Positions 10,345 to 19,865 of a stretch of 64,000 nt of DNA are shown piece after piece (positions within the stretch are counted from its first letter, which is position 1; each line of letters opens with the position of its first letter). The stretch is from Alicyclobacillus sp. SP_1 (GTDB taxonomy: Bacteria; Bacillota; Bacilli; Alicyclobacillales; Alicyclobacillaceae), in NCBI RefSeq assembly GCF_024706985.1, contig NZ_JAMCCX010000016.1, positions 1-64,000 on the forward strand, written 5' to 3'. The notes under the pieces are model-generated. The model ran no database searches and had not been told where the DNA came from. It worked only from the letters and a program-made list of their open reading frames with translations. The position numbers were made by a program, and so were the translations under genes.

Positions 10345-10881
10345 TCAGTCCTCGTCTTCTTCTTCGTCGTCTTCCTCGTCCTCTTCGAGCAGAGGCTCTT
10401 CGGTGAATTCTTCCTCGGCATCGTCGCCATCGGCGTCTTCTAAATCGTCTTCGTCCGCCAAGTCGTCTGCAGTTTCTAAGACATCGGCAAATGCATCAAC
10501 TTCTGCATCCGCGTCTTCTTCTGGCACGGCATCCTCTTCAAAGGCGTCTTCTTCATCCTCTTCGCTGAATGCATCCCCGGAACGCCGAATGAATTTTTTC
10601 CCGACCCCACTGTGACTGGTTTTATCGACTGGGTACCAACGAATCAATCCCCAGACATTTTGCCCCACACAGGTAAACCGCCCATCCACGTTAACCTCGG
10701 TGTAGAGGCGTGCGATGACATCCTGCACCTCGCTGTCGCTCATCGAGCGCAACGTCTGAATCTCCCGCATAATATCGCGGAAATAGAGTGGCTCCCGTTT
10801 GGTTTTGAGGATTTCGTACACTAATTCCACGAGCGGCATTTGCCGAATCTCGTCGCTGCTCTTTTTCAGTGCAACCGCCAT
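10345..10881 (-). CDS. rpoE: DNA-directed RNA polymerase delta subunit RpoE
   Basis: A 178-residue Gram-positive-specific RNA polymerase subunit that increases transcription specificity and recycling. The N-terminal half (residues 1-90) is the folded HARE-HTH-like domain (MPLVELVYEILKTKREPLYFRDIM, VNVDGRFTCVGQNVWGLIRWYPVD). The C-terminal half is an unstructured, almost wholly Asp/Glu tail, typical of delta. The start has GGAGGAG in front. Its placement upstream of pyrG is conserved in Bacillales. Confidence 0.93.
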   Translation of the reverse strand: MAVALKKSSDEIRQMPLVELVYEILKTKREPLYFRDIMREIQTLRSMSDSEVQDVIARLYTEVNVDGRFTCVGQNVWGLIRWYPVDKTSHSGVGKKFIRRSGDAFSEEDEEDAFEEDAVPEEDADAEVDAFADVLETADDLADEDDLEDADGDDAEEEFTEEPLLEEDEEDDEEEDED

Positions 10882-11008
10882 TCACAACTCCTCCTCAAGG
10901 CAAAGAGGCACACCCGGCTGGCGTACCTGGAAACGGGACTGGTGAAAACGACCCAGTGACGGCTTGCCAGGGAGTCTGCCTCGGTATCCACTCACTCCAA
11001 ATGTGTGG

Positions 11009-11020
11009 ATTATATCATAA
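11009..11020 (-). promoter_or_regulatory. Extended -10 promoter for rpoE
   Basis: On the minus strand TGATATAAT matches the extended -10 form (TG-N-TATAAT), with TATAAT at 11009-11014, about 125 bp upstream of rpoE. A weak TTGTGA lies 19 bp further upstream. Confidence 0.5.
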
Positions 11021-11033
11021 GACGGGAACAGAA

Positions 11034-11978
11034 TCACAAGGTCATCCATGGAAATAAAACCATCAAATCGTCAGCAATTTTTTGCGGATCCCGCTCGTCA
11101 CTCGCCCACACCTGCTTCCACTCCTCGCTTTCGCGCACGGAAGTGGCAAAGTGGCGGCGAAAACGCGCCACCAGCGCTCGCTCCACATCGGCCTCAAGCC
11201 GCCGTCTCCGACGTGCCTCCCAGTACCCACTCTCGCGAAGATGGTCGCGGTGGGCCTCCATGGCTGCAACCAGTGCTTCCAACCCCACCCCTTCGGCCCC
11301 ACGCGTACGGACAATCGGCGGCTTCCACTCTTCTCGGTAGCTGCGCTTGTCGTGCAACATCAACTGAATTTCGCGCACCAACGCATCACTGCCGGGAAGG
11401 TCATCTTTGTTGACGACAAAGATGTCGGCAATTTCCATAATACCCGCCTTTGCGGTCTGAATGCTGTCGCCCGAGCCGGGGGTGAGCACAAGCACGACGG
11501 TGTCCGCGACAGTCAGCACATCCAATTCAGACTGTCCAACCCCCACCGTCTCGAGTAGAATCACATCGCAACCGTACGCTTCGAGGACATGAAGCATATC
11601 CTCCGTGGACGCCGCCAAACCACCGAGACCTCCGCGCGTGCCAATGCTCCGAATGAACACCCCAGGGTCGGCGCTGTGTGCCGTCATTCGAACGCGATCG
11701 CCCAAAAGCGCCCCACCCGTAAACGGACTGGACGGGTCCACCGCGAGCACACCAACGCGCAGGTCCTGCTTGCGCAGATGGCGCAGCAAGACATCGACCA
11801 ACGTGCTCTTGCCCGCACCAGGCGACCCGGTCAGGCCCACCACGTGCGACCGACCTGCGAACGGATAGAGGTCGTGCAAGACCTCACGCCGCTCTGGCGA
11901 CTCCCCTTCGACGACGGACAGCGCCTTTGCGACCGCCCGCACGTCACCCTGAAGAATGCGCGAAACGAGTGGATGCAC
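11034..11978 (-). CDS. meaB: MeaB/ArgK-family GTPase, B12-mutase chaperone
   Basis: A 314-residue SIMIBI-class G protein. MeaB proteins protect and reload adenosylcobalamin-dependent acyl-CoA mutases. Seen in order: Walker A GLTGSPGAGKSTL (about residue 50), DPSSPFTGGALLGDR, the switch-like ETVGVGQSE, and the guanine-specificity NKDD. No mutase gene lies in this window, so the client is either elsewhere or is another B12 enzyme. It follows the acyl-CoA dehydrogenase at 11993 by 14 bp and closes the acyl-CoA cluster. Confidence 0.9.
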   Translation of the reverse strand: MHPLVSRILQGDVRAVAKALSVVEGESPERREVLHDLYPFAGRSHVVGLTGSPGAGKSTLVDVLLRHLRKQDLRVGVLAVDPSSPFTGGALLGDRVRMTAHSADPGVFIRSIGTRGGLGGLAASTEDMLHVLEAYGCDVILLETVGVGQSELDVLTVADTVVLVLTPGSGDSIQTAKAGIMEIADIFVVNKDDLPGSDALVREIQLMLHDKRSYREEWKPPIVRTRGAEGVGLEALVAAMEAHRDHLRESGYWEARRRRRLEADVERALVARFRRHFATSVRESEEWKQVWASDERDPQKIADDLMVLFPWMTL

Positions 11979-11992
11979 CAGCTCTCTCTCCT

Positions 11993-13132
11993 CTATTTCA
12001 ACAGATTGCGGGCGATGACCAGGCGTTGGATTTCGTTGGTCCCCTCATAAATTTGCGTGATTTTGGCATCCCGCATCATGCGCTCCACTGGATACTCGCG
12101 GATGAACCCGTACCCACCAAACACCTGCACCGCTTCGGTCGTCACCTGCATGGCGATGTCGGACGCGAACACCTTGCTCATGGCTGACGCCTGTCCGTAT
12201 GGCAATCCCTCCGACTCAAGCCAAGCCGCCTGATAAGTGAGCAAGCGAGCCGCTTCGATTTTCGTCGCCATGTCCGCGAGTTTGAACTGTATCGCCTGCA
12301 GGTCGGCAATCGGTGCGCCAAACTGCTCACGCGTCTTGGCGTAATCCCGCGCCGCTTCAAATGCCCCTTGGGCAATCCCAACCGCCTGCGCGGCAATGCC
12401 GTTGCGCCCACCATCGAGCGTCATCATGGCAATCTTGAAGCCAAAGCCCTCCTCGCCGAGGCGATTCTCGACCGGCACGCGGCAGTCCTCAAAAATGAGT
12501 TCGACCGTGGTCGACCCACGGATGCCCATTTTCTTCTCATGCTTGCCAATGCGAAATCCCGGCATTCCTTTCTCCACAATAAACGCCGTCACCCCGCGCG
12601 TCTTCTTGCTGCGGTCGGTCGCCGCAAAGACGACATACGTCTCGGCTGCGTCACCGTTGGTGATGAACACTTTATTGCCACTGAGCACATAGCTGTCCCC
12701 GTCTAGGCGAGCGGTCGTGCGCATACCTCCCGCGTCCGATCCGCTACCGGGCTCGGTCAACCCATACGCCCCGAGGGTTTTACCTTCGGCCATCGGCTTC
12801 AAGTACTTCTGCTTTTGCGCCTCGGTTCCAAATTTGTAAAGCGGCCAGCCAGCCAAGCTCGTGTGAGCCGACAGCACCACGCCCGTCGACGCACAAACGC
12901 GAGACAGTTCCTCCACCGCAATCACATAGCCGAGAAAGTCCATACCCGCTCCGCCGTATTCCTCCGGCCAAGGAATGCCGGTTATACCGAGTTCGCCCAT
13001 CTTGTCAAAAAGACTGCGGTCAAAGTACTCTTTCTCATCGCGATCCGCCGCTCCCGGCGCCACTTCTTTCTCCGCAAACGACCTCACCAACTCGCGCAGT
13101 TGCTGATGCTCTTTATCCAATGTGAATTTCAC
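11993..13132 (-). CDS. Acyl-CoA dehydrogenase (short-chain/butyryl type)
   Basis: A 379-residue flavoprotein that oxidises acyl-CoA to enoyl-CoA and passes electrons to ETF. Family marks: [15 protein letters not shown], the FAD and substrate loop [68 protein letters not shown], and [11 protein letters not shown] with the catalytic glutamate in YEGT. This places it with short-chain (butyryl-CoA) dehydrogenases. It lies 101 bp downstream of a second acyl-CoA dehydrogenase in the same cluster as crotonase, hydroxybutyryl-CoA dehydrogenase and thiolase. Confidence 0.92.
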   Translation of the reverse strand: MKFTLDKEHQQLRELVRSFAEKEVAPGAADRDEKEYFDRSLFDKMGELGITGIPWPEEYGGAGMDFLGYVIAVEELSRVCASTGVVLSAHTSLAGWPLYKFGTEAQKQKYLKPMAEGKTLGAYGLTEPGSGSDAGGMRTTARLDGDSYVLSGNKVFITNGDAAETYVVFAATDRSKKTRGVTAFIVEKGMPGFRIGKHEKKMGIRGSTTVELIFEDCRVPVENRLGEEGFGFKIAMMTLDGGRNGIAAQAVGIAQGAFEAARDYAKTREQFGAPIADLQAIQFKLADMATKIEAARLLTYQAAWLESEGLPYGQASAMSKVFASDIAMQVTTEAVQVFGGYGFIREYPVERMMRDAKITQIYEGTNEIQRLVIARNLLK

Positions 13133-13233
13133 AGAAAATCCGCTCCCTTAGTCAATTCGCACGTCTGCAAGCTTAGCCTGTACAATCATCAACCATGGCC
13201 CAGAGGCCGGTCAACGACGGTCGGTTCTGACCG

Positions 13234-14367
13234 TTAAATGTGTCTGGAAATGACAATCCGCTGAATTTGATTGCTACCTTCATAAATTTGTGTGACTTTC
13301 GCGTCGCGCATGAATCGCTCCACATGATAATCCGCCATGTACCCGTATCCACCAAACAACTGCACAGCATCCGTCGTAATCTGCATCGCCGCATCCGATG
13401 CGAACAATTTGGCCATCGATGCCTCTTTGGCGCATGGCAGGTCACGCATCTTCCGAAATGCCGCGTTATAAATCAGCCAGTGCGAGGCTTCAATCTTCGT
13501 CGCCATGTCAGCGAGCGTGAACTGAACCGACTGAAACTGGAAGAGATCTTTGCCAAACTGCCTGCGATTGCGCACATAGCGATTGGCCGCATCAAACGCC
13601 GCGCGCATAATCCCCTGCGCCTGCGCCGCGATACCAATACGCCCCGTGTCAAGCATGCGCATGGCGATGGTAAAGCCTTCTCCTTCAGCGCCCAGTCGAT
13701 TGTCCATGGGGATGCGCGCGTCCTCAAACAGCAGTTCTGCGGTCGACGACCCATGCAGCCCCATTTTCCGCTCCTTGCGGCCAATTTGAAAGCCTGGCGT
13801 ATCGCGATCCACCAAAAAGGCAGTCACCCCATGACTTCCTTCGGCTGGATTGGTGACGGCGAACACGCAGTAGACATCGGCCTCACCACCGTTTGTGATG
13901 AACACTTTGCTCCCGTTCAACACGTACGTGTCTCCGTCCCGGACGGCGCGCGTGCGAATGGACGATGCGTCCGATCCAGCCCCGGGCTCGGTCAATGCAA
14001 ACGCTCCGAGGAACTCGCCGCTGGCGAGTTTGGGCACATACTTGCGTTTTTGCTCCTCACTGCCAAAGTAGAGGATGGGGAACGTGCCGACCGACGTGTG
14101 CACGGCAAGTACCACCCCGAGGGCCGCTGAAGCGTAGGAAATTTCTTCAATGGCGAGAATGTACGACACGAAATCTGCGCCTACGCCACCCCACGCCTCC
14201 GGGATGGGTAAACCGAGAATGCCAAGTTTGGCCATCTCCTTCACGATATCGCGCGGAAATTCGTCCCGCTCATCAATCTCGGCGGCGCGTGGGACAATCA
14301 CGTCCCGGGCAAACTGCCGCACCAACTGCTGCATATCGCGCTGTTCCGCTGTGAATTCGAAGTCCAT
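13234..14367 (-). CDS. Acyl-CoA dehydrogenase
   Basis: A 377-residue paralogue of the neighbouring dehydrogenase. It keeps the FAD-binding ALTEPGAGSDASS, FITNGGEADVYCVFA, RRQFGKDLFQFQSVQFTLADM and the catalytic glutamate in QIYEGSNQIQR. The two differ throughout, so this is an old duplication with probably different chain-length or branched-chain preference. It starts 9 bp after the crotonase stop codon and is translated from an ATG with GGAGAG upstream. Confidence 0.9.
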   Translation of the reverse strand: MDFEFTAEQRDMQQLVRQFARDVIVPRAAEIDERDEFPRDIVKEMAKLGILGLPIPEAWGGVGADFVSYILAIEEISYASAALGVVLAVHTSVGTFPILYFGSEEQKRKYVPKLASGEFLGAFALTEPGAGSDASSIRTRAVRDGDTYVLNGSKVFITNGGEADVYCVFAVTNPAEGSHGVTAFLVDRDTPGFQIGRKERKMGLHGSSTAELLFEDARIPMDNRLGAEGEGFTIAMRMLDTGRIGIAAQAQGIMRAAFDAANRYVRNRRQFGKDLFQFQSVQFTLADMATKIEASHWLIYNAAFRKMRDLPCAKEASMAKLFASDAAMQITTDAVQLFGGYGYMADYHVERFMRDAKVTQIYEGSNQIQRIVISRHI

Positions 14368-14376
14368 CGGTCTCGC

Positions 14377-15159
14377 TCACTCTCCTCGGAACTCGGGTTT
14401 ACGCCGCTCGACAAAAGCACGCATGCCTTCCTGCCTGTCGGCGGTTGAAAAGGCAAGACCAAACAAGGCCGCCTCGTGAGCCGCACCATGCCTTAAATCC
14501 ATGGAATCCCCTTCATAGACGGCTCGTTTGACCAGAGCCAACGCCGATTTTGGCAACGCGCCGAACTTTTCAGCGAGCGTTCGCCCTGCCGCCTCCAGCT
14601 CCGCTTCCGGCACAACTTGTGTCACGAGCCCGTAAGATAGTGCTGTCGCCGCGTCAATCGTATCGCCCGTGAGCAGCAGGTGCAGTGCCCGCCCTTGGCC
14701 AATCAAGCGGGGCAGGCGCTGACTGCCAGCAAAGCCGGGGAGAACGCCAATCGTCACTTCCGGTTGTCCAAACTTCGCTCCTTCTGCGGCAATTCGCAGG
14801 TCACACGCCATAGCGAGTTCCAATCCACCGCCGAGCGCATAGCCTTGAATCAGTGCGATGGTCGGTTGCGGCAAGGCCTCGAATTCGGCAAATACGTCTT
14901 GGCCTTGGCGCGAGAAGTACTCAGCCTCTGTAACGCGCAAATCGACCATCTCCGCAATGTCCGCTCCGGCCGCAAAAGCCCGCCCTTCACCACGGAGGAT
15001 GACGGTTCTGATATCCGGATGGCTGGAGATGACCGCGAGATGCTCGTGTAATTCCTCCATCACGCGGTGGTTCAATGCGTTCAGTTGCTTCGCGCGCGTC
15101 AGAGTCAACCAGCCAATAGGGCCTTCCACGTTCAGTGTTGTGAATTGAAAATCCGTCAT
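14377..15159 (-). CDS. Enoyl-CoA hydratase/isomerase (crotonase type)
   Basis: A 260-residue crotonase-fold enzyme that hydrates enoyl-CoA such as crotonyl-CoA to 3-hydroxyacyl-CoA. The oxyanion-hole segments are AFAAGADIAEM and QGYALGGGLELAMACDLRIAAEGAKFGQPEVTIGVLPGFAGSQRLPRLIG. Both catalytic glutamates expected of a hydratase are in place: one in GGGLELAMACD and one in FGQPEVTIGVLPG. The start has GAGGAGG. It follows hbd and precedes the acyl-CoA dehydrogenase by 9 bp. It could accept the crotonyl-CoA made by Kal. Confidence 0.9.
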   Translation of the reverse strand: MTDFQFTTLNVEGPIGWLTLTRAKQLNALNHRVMEELHEHLAVISSHPDIRTVILRGEGRAFAAGADIAEMVDLRVTEAEYFSRQGQDVFAEFEALPQPTIALIQGYALGGGLELAMACDLRIAAEGAKFGQPEVTIGVLPGFAGSQRLPRLIGQGRALHLLLTGDTIDAATALSYGLVTQVVPEAELEAAGRTLAEKFGALPKSALALVKRAVYEGDSMDLRHGAAHEAALFGLAFSTADRQEGMRAFVERRKPEFRGE

Positions 15160-15175
15160 GCGAATCCTCCTCTAA

Positions 15176-15201
15176 CTCCCTGCTTCTAGCTCCCTGCTTC
15201 T
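15176..15201. repeat. Short direct repeat between crotonase and hbd genes
   Basis: CTCCCTGCTTCT occurs twice with a 14-bp period (15176-15187 and 15190-15201), just upstream of the crotonase ribosome site on the minus strand. It is probably a small local duplication. Confidence 0.6.
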
Positions 15202-15229
15202 CAGATTCTCTCGAAAAAGGTGGGCAGAT

Positions 15230-16084
15230 TCACTCGTAGACATAAAAGCCGCGACCGGATTTCTTGCCGAGCCAACCCGCTTTCACATATTTGCGCAGGA
15301 GCGGACAGGGGCGATACTTGCTGTCACGAAATCCTTCGTACAACACTTCCATGATGGCCAAGCACGTGTCGAGTCCGATGAAGTCCGCCAAGGTCAGCGG
15401 ACCCATGGGATGGTTCATGCCCAGTTTCATGACCTCATCAATCGCTTCCGGGGTGGCTACTCCTTCGTAGACACAATAGATAGCTTCGTTAATCATCGGC
15501 AGCAAGATGCGATTCGACACAAAGCCAGGAAAATCTTGCACTTCGACCGCTGTCTTGCCCATCTTTTCGGCCAGTGCATGAACGGTCTGATAGACTTCAT
15601 CGCTGGTAGCGAGTCCGCGGATGACCTCGACCAGCTTCATCACAGGCACCGGATTCATGAAATGCATCCCGATGACATCATTTGGCCGCTTGGTCACGGC
15701 AGCAATTTCTGTAATCGGCAAAGACGACGTATTCGAAGCGAGAATTCCGCCTTCCGGAAGTGCCTCGTCCAGTTGGCGGAAAATATTGCGCTTAATCTCC
15801 ATGTTCTCGGTGGCCGCTTCAATCGCCATATCTACTCGCTTCGCGTCCGCGAGTGTTGTGGATGTGCGAATGCGGGCGAGAATCTCGTTCGCTTCGGCTT
15901 CCGTCTTTTTGCCCTTCTCCACGTTGCGCGCGAGGTTCGTGCGAATGACGCGAAGTCCGCGCTCCACGAAGTCCTCCTGAATATCATTCAAAAGGACGTC
16001 AAGCCCCGCTTCTGCTGCCACCTGGGCAATGCCACTGCCCATTTGACCCGCACCGACGACCATCACCGACTGTATCTGTTTCAC
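15230..16084 (-). CDS. hbd: 3-hydroxybutyryl-CoA dehydrogenase
   Basis: A 284-residue NAD-dependent enzyme interconverting 3-hydroxybutyryl-CoA and acetoacetyl-CoA. The Rossmann motif [15 protein letters not shown] opens the protein; the acyl-CoA site includes [14 protein letters not shown], the catalytic His in [17 protein letters not shown], and [14 protein letters not shown] with [16 protein letters not shown] in the C-terminal helical domain. Start: GTG at 16084, with AAGGAG upstream, which matches the usual 282-residue length; an ATG at 16141 would add 19 atypical residues. Confidence 0.92.
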   Translation of the reverse strand: MKQIQSVMVVGAGQMGSGIAQVAAEAGLDVLLNDIQEDFVERGLRVIRTNLARNVEKGKKTEAEANEILARIRTSTTLADAKRVDMAIEAATENMEIKRNIFRQLDEALPEGGILASNTSSLPITEIAAVTKRPNDVIGMHFMNPVPVMKLVEVIRGLATSDEVYQTVHALAEKMGKTAVEVQDFPGFVSNRILLPMINEAIYCVYEGVATPEAIDEVMKLGMNHPMGPLTLADFIGLDTCLAIMEVLYEGFRDSKYRPCPLLRKYVKAGWLGKKSGRGFYVYE

Positions 16085-16188
16085 CCAGCATCCCGCTCCT
16101 TCCGACCAACCCTTCGGCGGTCGATGATTCTGCAAAACCATTCATGACCATTCATAGACGCACCTACTCGCACGCACGAGGAACGAAC

Positions 16189-17370
16189 TCAAGCTGGCAC
16201 TTCCACCAGAACGGCATCGCCCTGCGCCGCGCCGCTGCAGATGGCGGCAATGCCGAGACCGCCTCCGCGCCGCCGCAATTCATAGATGAGCGTAGTCAAA
16301 ATCCGAGCCCCACTCGCACCAATCGGATGCCCCAGAGCAACGGCGCCACCATTGACATTGACACGTTCTAAATCAAGGTTCAACCGCTGTGCTGTCGTCA
16401 AAGCCACGGCCGCAAATGCTTCGTTCACTTCAAACAGGTCGATATCCGACACGGTGTGCCCCGTCTGTGCCAGCAACTTTTGGATGGCTAAAGAAGGCGT
16501 CAGCGCAATGTACTTCGCTTCCGCTCCAACTTGGGCTGTGCCACGAAGATAGGCGAGTGGCACCTTGCCTTCTGCCACACTGCGGCTCTCGGCCATGACA
16601 ACCAACGCGGCTGATCCGTCATTGACACCGGGCGCATTTCCGGCTGTCACCGTGCCGTCTTTCGCAAACACGGGAGAAAGTCTAGCCAGTTGCTCCAGCG
16701 AAGTGTCCCGGCGCGGTCCTTCGTCCACCGCTACGAGCGTATCGCCCTTACGCGTGGCAACCGTCACTGGCACAATCTCGTCCGCCATCCGCCCGGAGTC
16801 AATAGCCGATACAGCACGGCGATGACTTAGGACGGAAAATTCATCTTGTGCTTCCCGGGTAATCCCGTATTCCGCGGCGACCTCACTACCCAATACGGCC
16901 ATATGGACATTGTGGAACGCGCATGTCAGTCCATCATGAACCATCAGGTCGACGAGTGCAGCATCGCCCATGCGCTGTCCCGTACGAGCGGTCGGTAGAG
17001 CATAAGGGGCATTCGACATACTTTCCATGCCTCCCGCAACGATGGCCGTCGCCTCACCGGCGCGTATCATTGCCCGGGCCAACGTCACCGCCCGCAACCC
17101 GGACGCGCAGACTTTGTTGATGGTGAGACTGGGTGTCTCCCAAGGTATTCCCGCCAACCGCGCCGCTTGACGGGCAGGAATCTGACCTGTTCCCGCTTGC
17201 AGCACCATGCCCATCATGACTTCATCGATGTCTCCCGGCTCCATGTTGGCCCGCTGCAGCGCCTCTGCAATAGCCACACCACCCAGTTGAACCGCTTTCA
17301 TTGGGGCCAGCCCACCTTGAAATTTTCCGAACGGCGTGCGCGCCGCGCTGACAATCACTGCATCCTCCAT
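16189..17370 (-). CDS. Acetyl-CoA C-acetyltransferase (thiolase)
   Basis: A 393-residue thiolase that splits acetoacetyl-CoA into two acetyl-CoA or runs in reverse. The acyl-carrying cysteine is in [11 protein letters not shown], the catalytic His in [20 protein letters not shown], and the second cysteine in [17 protein letters not shown]. Length is standard. The start has GGAGAGGAG. It lies upstream of hbd (104 bp) and downstream of fadF, separated from fadF by a strong hairpin at 17437-17467, so it may have its own promoter. Confidence 0.94.
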   Translation of the reverse strand: MEDAVIVSAARTPFGKFQGGLAPMKAVQLGGVAIAEALQRANMEPGDIDEVMMGMVLQAGTGQIPARQAARLAGIPWETPSLTINKVCASGLRAVTLARAMIRAGEATAIVAGGMESMSNAPYALPTARTGQRMGDAALVDLMVHDGLTCAFHNVHMAVLGSEVAAEYGITREAQDEFSVLSHRRAVSAIDSGRMADEIVPVTVATRKGDTLVAVDEGPRRDTSLEQLARLSPVFAKDGTVTAGNAPGVNDGSAALVVMAESRSVAEGKVPLAYLRGTAQVGAEAKYIALTPSLAIQKLLAQTGHTVSDIDLFEVNEAFAAVALTTAQRLNLDLERVNVNGGAVALGHPIGASGARILTTLIYELRRRGGGLGIAAICSGAAQGDAVLVEVPA

Positions 17371-17436
17371 GACTGCGACACTCCTCTCCTATGATAACAA
17401 AGTTCGAATCGCAAAGTTCACCGCTCAATCATCGCA

Positions 17437-17467
17437 GCAAAGAAGGGCTGAAACAGCCCTTCTTTGC
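17437..17467 (-). terminator. Perfect 14-bp hairpin between fadF and thiolase
   Basis: GCAAAGAAGGGCTG is separated by AAA from its exact inverse complement CAGCCCTTCTTTGC. There is no long U run on either strand, so termination is likely but may be partial, allowing some read-through from fadF into the thiolase gene. Confidence 0.55.
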
Positions 17468-17513
17468 TCCTCAAAGATGCGAAACTCCCCGGTTACACGC
17501 TACAACGAAACCT

Positions 17514-19493
17514 TTAGGCAATCGATTGAGACAACAACTCAATGACGTCAAACGTCTCAAGACGCTCTTCGGCACCATTCGCCTTCGTGCCGTCAATCAA
17601 CATCGTCATGCAGTACGGACAAGCCGTTCCTACAATCTCGGCGCCGGTCTGCAGCGCCTGCTCGGCGCGCATCACGTTGATGCGAGCTGCGCCGCCTTCT
17701 TCCTTGAACATCCCGCCGCCGCCAGCGCCGCAACACATGCTCTTGTTGCGGCTGCGCTCCATCTCCACCAAACGCACGCCAGGTATGGATTCCAGGATGA
17801 ACCGCGGCGGATCGTACACATCATTATACCGCCCCAGATAGCAGGAGTCATGATAGGTGATGGTCTTCTCAATGCGCTTTTGCGGCTTCAGCTTGCCTTC
17901 AGAAATAAGCTTAGCGGCAAATTGAGTGCTGTGGTAGACCTCTGCGGTAAAGCCGAAATCCGGGTATTCGTTTTTGAACGTATTAAAGGCGTGCGGGTCT
18001 GTCGTGATGATTTTTTTCACGCCGTACTCTTGAAACACCTCAATGTTTTTCTGCACAAATTCCTGATAGAGAAATTCATTTCCCAGTCTCCGCGCTGAGT
18101 CGCCATCGCTCTCCTCTTCTGTGCCGAGAATGGCAAAATCCACACCCGCGGCAAGCAGAACTTTGGCGAAGGCTTGAGCAATTTTCTGACTGCGCTGATC
18201 GTAAGACGCAGCAGTTCCCACAAAGTACAGATACTCCACTTTGCCCTCGACTTCAGCCATCGTGCGCACTGGTAAATCGCCTACCCAGGCTGCGCGCTCG
18301 CGGCGATGGATACCCCACTCGTTCGACTGCCGCTCCAAATTACTAAAGACTTTCGTAACTTCCGGTGAAGTCTTACCTTCCGTGAGAACAAGATGCCGAC
18401 GCAGGTCGATGATGTCCTGCACGTGTTCATTCGCTACCGGACAAGCCTCTTCACAGGCTCGGCAGGTAGTACACGCCCACACCTCATCCTCCGTGAATAC
18501 GCCCTCAAAGACTGGAGCGGACGTGATGTTCTCGGCGCCGGCTGCCATCTGCGCGAGCATACCCGGTCCCTCAGCCACGATGGCTTCCTTCATCTTCAAA
18601 ATCAAGTGTTTTGGGGACAAGGATTTTCCTGACAAGGTCGCAGGACAACTGACATGACAACGACCGCACTCGGTACAAGCGTAGCCGTCCAACAACTGTT
18701 TCCACGTAAACTGTTGAATTTGACCCACGCCAAACTCTTCAATGGACTCGTCCTCCAAGTCCAGCTTCCGAAGCTTGCCAACTGGCTCATAGCGGCGGAA
18801 ATACCAGTTGAACATAGCTCCAATCATGTGCACGTGCTTGGAGCGCGGAATGAAATAAAGGAACGTCGAGATAGCCAAAATGTGAATCCAAAAGCAAATA
18901 TCACTGATGGCGAGGAGCCCTGGTTTAGAGACATTGTGAAACCAGCGAGCAATCAGGGAAACAATCGGCGAATACCAACCTCCTGTGCTGCCTGCGTAGG
19001 CCATATCCGCACCTGTGGCGAAAAAGTAGGTCAGGACGATGGTGCCAATCAAACCAAGAATCAGTCCCGCCTCAAACGTTTGCTCTACGCGCATGGGTTT
19101 TAGGATGTAGCGGCGAATCAGCCCAACTACAATCGCAACCAACACAAACCAGGAGAACATCTCCTCAATGAACAGGTAGACTGGCGAAGTAGCCCAAGGA
19201 AAACTCCAATGGAACAAGTGAAACGAGATAAAATCGAGATCTCCAAAAACGAGAAATAAAAATCCCCAGAAGATAAAGAAGTGCCCAAGCCCCGATGGTT
19301 CGGCCAAGACTTTTCGCTGGCCCAACACATTCACGACGAAGCTACGAAAGCGTTTGCCCGGGTTTTCAAAACGGGTAGGGTCTGGTGCGGCCAACTTCAA
19401 AAACCGGTACCGCTCAAAGACGGCCGAAAAGAATAGGTAGAGCGCCGTCCCAAACACGAGAACAAATGCGATATCCTGAATGATGTAACCCAT
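17514..19493 (-). CDS. fadF: FadF-like membrane Fe-S oxidoreductase (ETF:quinone type)
   Basis: A 659-residue membrane iron-sulfur protein related to B. subtilis FadF and heterodisulfide reductase subunits. The first 270 residues hold about six membrane helices of NarI type with probable haem histidines. Two 4Fe-4S motifs follow (CTECGRCHVSCP and CTTCRACEEACP). Then come two CCG domains (YHDSCYLGRYND, MCCGAGGGGMF, CPYCMTM). The likely role is to pass electrons from acyl-CoA dehydrogenases, via ETF, to menaquinone. The start at 19493 follows AAGGAGGGCG; a start at 19532 has no ribosome site. It leads the acyl-CoA cluster and has a promoter with an overlapping TetR-type palindrome. Confidence 0.88.
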   Translation of the reverse strand: MGYIIQDIAFVLVFGTALYLFFSAVFERYRFLKLAAPDPTRFENPGKRFRSFVVNVLGQRKVLAEPSGLGHFFIFWGFLFLVFGDLDFISFHLFHWSFPWATSPVYLFIEEMFSWFVLVAIVVGLIRRYILKPMRVEQTFEAGLILGLIGTIVLTYFFATGADMAYAGSTGGWYSPIVSLIARWFHNVSKPGLLAISDICFWIHILAISTFLYFIPRSKHVHMIGAMFNWYFRRYEPVGKLRKLDLEDESIEEFGVGQIQQFTWKQLLDGYACTECGRCHVSCPATLSGKSLSPKHLILKMKEAIVAEGPGMLAQMAAGAENITSAPVFEGVFTEDEVWACTTCRACEEACPVANEHVQDIIDLRRHLVLTEGKTSPEVTKVFSNLERQSNEWGIHRRERAAWVGDLPVRTMAEVEGKVEYLYFVGTAASYDQRSQKIAQAFAKVLLAAGVDFAILGTEEESDGDSARRLGNEFLYQEFVQKNIEVFQEYGVKKIITTDPHAFNTFKNEYPDFGFTAEVYHSTQFAAKLISEGKLKPQKRIEKTITYHDSCYLGRYNDVYDPPRFILESIPGVRLVEMERSRNKSMCCGAGGGGMFKEEGGAARINVMRAEQALQTGAEIVGTACPYCMTMLIDGTKANGAEERLETFDVIELLSQSIA

Positions 19494-19607
19494 GAATGCG
19501 CCCTCCTTGCAGGATGCCCTGAAATAATACATGCCCTGACAGTATACCGAACACGCCGCCGAGAATGATAGTCATCATGATGGACAATCGTGATTCGTCC
19601 AATGACA

Positions 19608-19647
19608 GCCATTTCGTTGACGGCCATTTCGTTGATGGCCATTCTGG
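19608..19647. repeat. 15-bp tandem repeat in the fadF leader
   Basis: GCCATTTCGTTGACG (19608-19622) is followed by GCCATTTCGTTGATG (19623-19637) and a third partial copy GCCATT. It lies in the untranslated leader of fadF. Confidence 0.7.
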
Positions 19648-19686
19648 TGCGGCAAGAGACATGAGACGTCGATGGCGTAGGTTCAT

Positions 19687-19714
19687 TATACCTACCGACC
19701 GTTCGGTCTGTATA
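19687..19714. promoter_or_regulatory. TetR-type operator palindrome upstream of fadF
   Basis: The half sites TATACCTACCGACC and GTTCGGTCTGTATA form a 28-bp inverted repeat in which 11 of 14 pairs match. An ACCGACC/GGTCGGT core is typical of TetR/AcrR/FadR-family operators. It overlaps the -10 box and start point of the fadF promoter, so a bound repressor would block transcription. No TetR-family gene is in the window. Confidence 0.6.
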
Positions 19715-19738
19715 GAAGCAATTGTGACAAGTTGTCAA
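19709..19738 (-). promoter_or_regulatory. Sigma-A promoter for fadF
   Basis: On the minus strand TTGACA (19733-19738) and TATACA (19709-19714) have 18 bp between them. The -35 region is itself part of a TGACAA-C-TTGTCA inverted repeat. Confidence 0.65.
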
Positions 19739-19865
19739 AGAAATGGAGACCCGTGATGTTGGCACGTCAACCGCTGCGGGTAGCCGTAAGGTTCAATCCG
19801 ATGACGCCGAAGATCATCAAGGCGAGCGAAACTACCTTGACCGAAATCAGTGCGAATACGGCGCC

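Larger units (their letters stand above)
19494..19865. other. Intergenic region upstream of fadF
   Basis: No convincing gene. It holds the fadF promoter and operator (19687-19738) and a leader of about 210 nt. Within the leader lies a 15-bp tandem repeat (19608-19647). The gerAB end lies at 19866 on the same strand. Short open frames here on the minus strand lack ribosome sites and family resemblance. Confidence 0.5.

Noticed and set aside
19397-19765. Reading frames across the fadF leader (repeat-encoded MAVNE units)
   Set aside because: The frame overlaps the promoter and operator, runs into fadF in another frame, and has no ribosome site.
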